Shown here: piece after piece, positions 62,673 through 64,000 of the stretch
How the letters are laid out: every line of letters begins with the position of its first letter
Position numbering within the stretch: the first letter of the stretch is position 1
Assembly: GCA_033439795.1 (NCBI GenBank)
Contig: JAUTDP010000002.1
Span: 434,001 to 498,000 of the forward strand
Source: Sordaria brevicollis
Taxonomy: Eukaryota; Ascomycota; Sordariomycetes; Sordariales; Sordariaceae
Reading direction: 5' to 3'
Length of the DNA: 64,000 nucleotides
Program-made: the position numbers and the translations under genes
The notes under the pieces: generated by a model
Database searches by the model: none
What the model was told of the DNA's origin: nothing
Seen by the model: only the letters and a program-made list of their open reading frames with translations

Positions 62673-63059
62673 CTAGACGTTGTAGTGGTAGTAGTTGTAT
62701 TCGTGGTAGCCGTTGTAGGCGTAGTAGTCGTGGCCGTTGTGGTCGTAGTGACCGTTCTGAACGTTGTGGGCGTTGTGAAAGTTCTGAACGTTGTGACCGT
62801 CGTGGCCGTTCTGAACGATGTGGCCGTTCTGAACGTTGTGACCGTTCTGAACGTTGTAGCCGCCGTGGCCGTCGTAGTAATTGTTGTAGACCTCGTAGCC
62901 CACATAGACGTCCACGCCGTCCTCGTAGCCGTCATAGCCATCATCCTCGCCATCATAGCTAGAGGTATCATAGCTGCCATCCTCACTGTCGTCGTCATCG
63001 CCGTCGTCATCGCCATCGTCATCGCCGTCATCGTCGCCATCGCCGTTGGTATCTACCAA
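62673..63059 (-). CDS. Repetitive acidic and N/H/Y-rich ORF, doubtful gene
   Basis: An open frame of 128 codons starting 10 bp downstream of the BTB stop codon. The first 40 residues are Asp/Gly runs. The rest is Tyr/Gly/His/Asn-rich with about seven NVQNGH-like repeats; the DNA is a minisatellite of about 18-27 bp period. The opposite strand is also open (Val/Ile-rich), as such repeats often allow. It could be a repeat protein, an alternative C-terminus of the BTB gene or non-coding minisatellite. Confidence 0.25.
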   Translation of the reverse strand: MVDTNGDGDDDGDDDGDDDGDDDDSEDGSYDTSSYDGEDDGYDGYEDGVDVYVGYEVYNNYYDGHGGYNVQNGHNVQNGHIVQNGHDGHNVQNFHNAHNVQNGHYDHNGHDYYAYNGYHEYNYYHYNV

Positions 63060-63068
63060 CGCAGGTCC

Positions 63069-64000
63069 CTAACCCAAAGCCGCATTCGCCGATCCCGATC
63101 CCGATCCCGTAAGTGCACCTCCCACCGTTGCCACCTTTTCCTTCTTCTCCTTCTCCTTCTCACCCTTCACCTTCCCACTCCAATCCGTCCACCCAGCACC
63201 GAAATCCCGCTTACCAGCACAAGTCGAGCAGCTAGCCGTCAACTTCAACTTCTCGGTCGCCAAGTGGGTATAATACCCCTTCTCAGCCCTGGTCGGCTTG
63301 CTCTTGCAAAAGGAACAGTGCGCGTCGGGCAGGTGGGCGATGAAATCCCCCGTCTGGCGCATCGCCCTGAACACGTCGAGCGCGAAGGCGGGGACTTCAT
63401 CCAGAAAGGCGTTGAAGTGCTCATTCTGTAAAAAGTAGAAGCGGGCGGCGTGGATGAAGGATAGAAAGGCGGCGCGGAGACCCGGGGAGGTGTGGGACGT
63501 GTCGGAGAGGGGGAGGTCGGAGTAGACGAGACGGATGGCTTCGAAGAGTTCGGGGAGCCAGTCGGGGGAGATCATCATCCCCCCGTTGTTGGAGTCAGCA
63601 GAAGGGGCGCCGCCGCTGCCGGGGTCGTAGGTTAGTTGCAGGGGAGCGACTTTGGAGTCGAATTCGGCGGTTAGGGTGTCGAGGGCGATTTTGGTGAGGG
63701 AGGTCAGGTTGAAGAAGTCGCCGACTGTGTAGACTTCAAAACAGGAGACGAAGGTGGTCTTGGTGGTGGGCAGAGAGAGGGGATGTCGCAGATGCCCGTG
63801 TAGATGTACCGGATCAGGATGTCGATGGCGTCGGGGTCAAAGTTTTGGATGTTGACGATGCCGGATTTGGCTTCGGCGAAGTTGCCGGTTAGGGCCTTTT
63901 CGAACCAGACGCTGCGTGAGCAGAGAATGTTTTTGTGGAGGGACCAGGTGCGGTCGCCGCATTTGACGGTGACGTCGGAGAAGAGGCCGCTCTCGAGGAG
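63069..64000 (-). CDS. BTB/POZ domain protein, 5' end outside window, with apparent frameshift
   Basis: The start is beyond the window. From the window edge the frame reads LLESGLFSDVTVKCG, WSLHKNILCSRSVWF and ILIRYIYTG, the core of a BTB/POZ dimerisation domain. After a break it continues with CFEVYTVGDFFN and ALDTLTAEF (BTB end and BACK-like helix). The C-terminal half carries CSFC and CSTC pairs (possible zinc site) and a Lys/Glu stretch before the stop at 63069. The two parts lie in different frames. One extra C in the coding-strand C4 run at 63779-63782 (GGGG on the plus strand) joins them; no intron signals are present there. BTB proteins of this fungal type often serve as adaptors, for instance for cullin ligases. 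Confidence 0.75.

Noticed and set aside
62655..63431. 258-codon plus-strand frame rich in Val/Ile
   Set aside because: Product of the minisatellite read on the other strand; its second half is antisense to the BTB coding sequence.

Overview
The window looks like nuclear DNA of a filamentous ascomycete (Pezizomycotina, most likely a sordariomycete). Two lines of evidence support this. First, the protein genes are split by short GT-AG introns (52 to about 270 bp) and belong to typical mould families: Rex3 exonuclease, a DUF1996 secreted protein, a Tps2-type trehalose enzyme, a bilirubin-oxidase-like multicopper oxidase, a GFA enzyme and a BTB protein. Second, two long AT-rich blocks (about 1-16255 and 34110-44300) almost lack CpA/TpG while keeping CpG, which is the footprint of repeat-induced point mutation (RIP).

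Layout. Positions 1-16255 are RIP-wrecked transposon DNA. It holds the 3' part of one Ty3/gypsy chromovirus (1-1340), a second gypsy chromovirus with complete architecture (1989-10382: 340-bp LTRs, target duplication CTTAT, readable pol relics), and a compact 518-bp LTR element of the TRIM type (14048-14565: 107-bp LTRs, target duplication TTACT) whose interior was spared from RIP and can fold into a long hairpin. Positions 16256-34109 form a gene island: rex3 (-), a DUF1996 secreted protein (-) with a RIP-mutated 302-bp tandem duplication at its 5' edge, a 2OG-Fe(II) oxygenase (-), a class I aldolase (+), an O-methyltransferase (+) and a GFA-type zinc enzyme (+). Positions 34110-44300 are a second RIP block with no readable protein relic and four short arrays of similar sequence. 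Positions 44300-64000 hold tps2 (+), a small cysteine-rich secreted protein (+), a large secreted orphan (-), a multicopper oxidase (+), a repetitive D/N/H/Y-rich ORF (-) and the C-terminal part of a BTB protein (- and cut by the window edge).

How the genes fit together. rex3 and tps2 are housekeeping (RNA 3'-end maturation; trehalose synthesis and stress). The oxygenase, aldolase, methyltransferase and GFA genes lie next to each other between the AT blocks and could be a small tailoring or catabolic group, but no polyketide or peptide synthase is present, so this is only a suggestion. The DUF1996 protein, the cysteine-rich protein, the orphan and the oxidase all carry secretion signals.

Technical caution. 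Three genes (aldolase, oxidase, BTB) each become continuous if a single C is added to a coding-strand C-run. The repeated pattern suggests homopolymer undercalls in the assembly, though real mutations are not excluded. All exon borders here were read by eye from splice consensus and family conservation.
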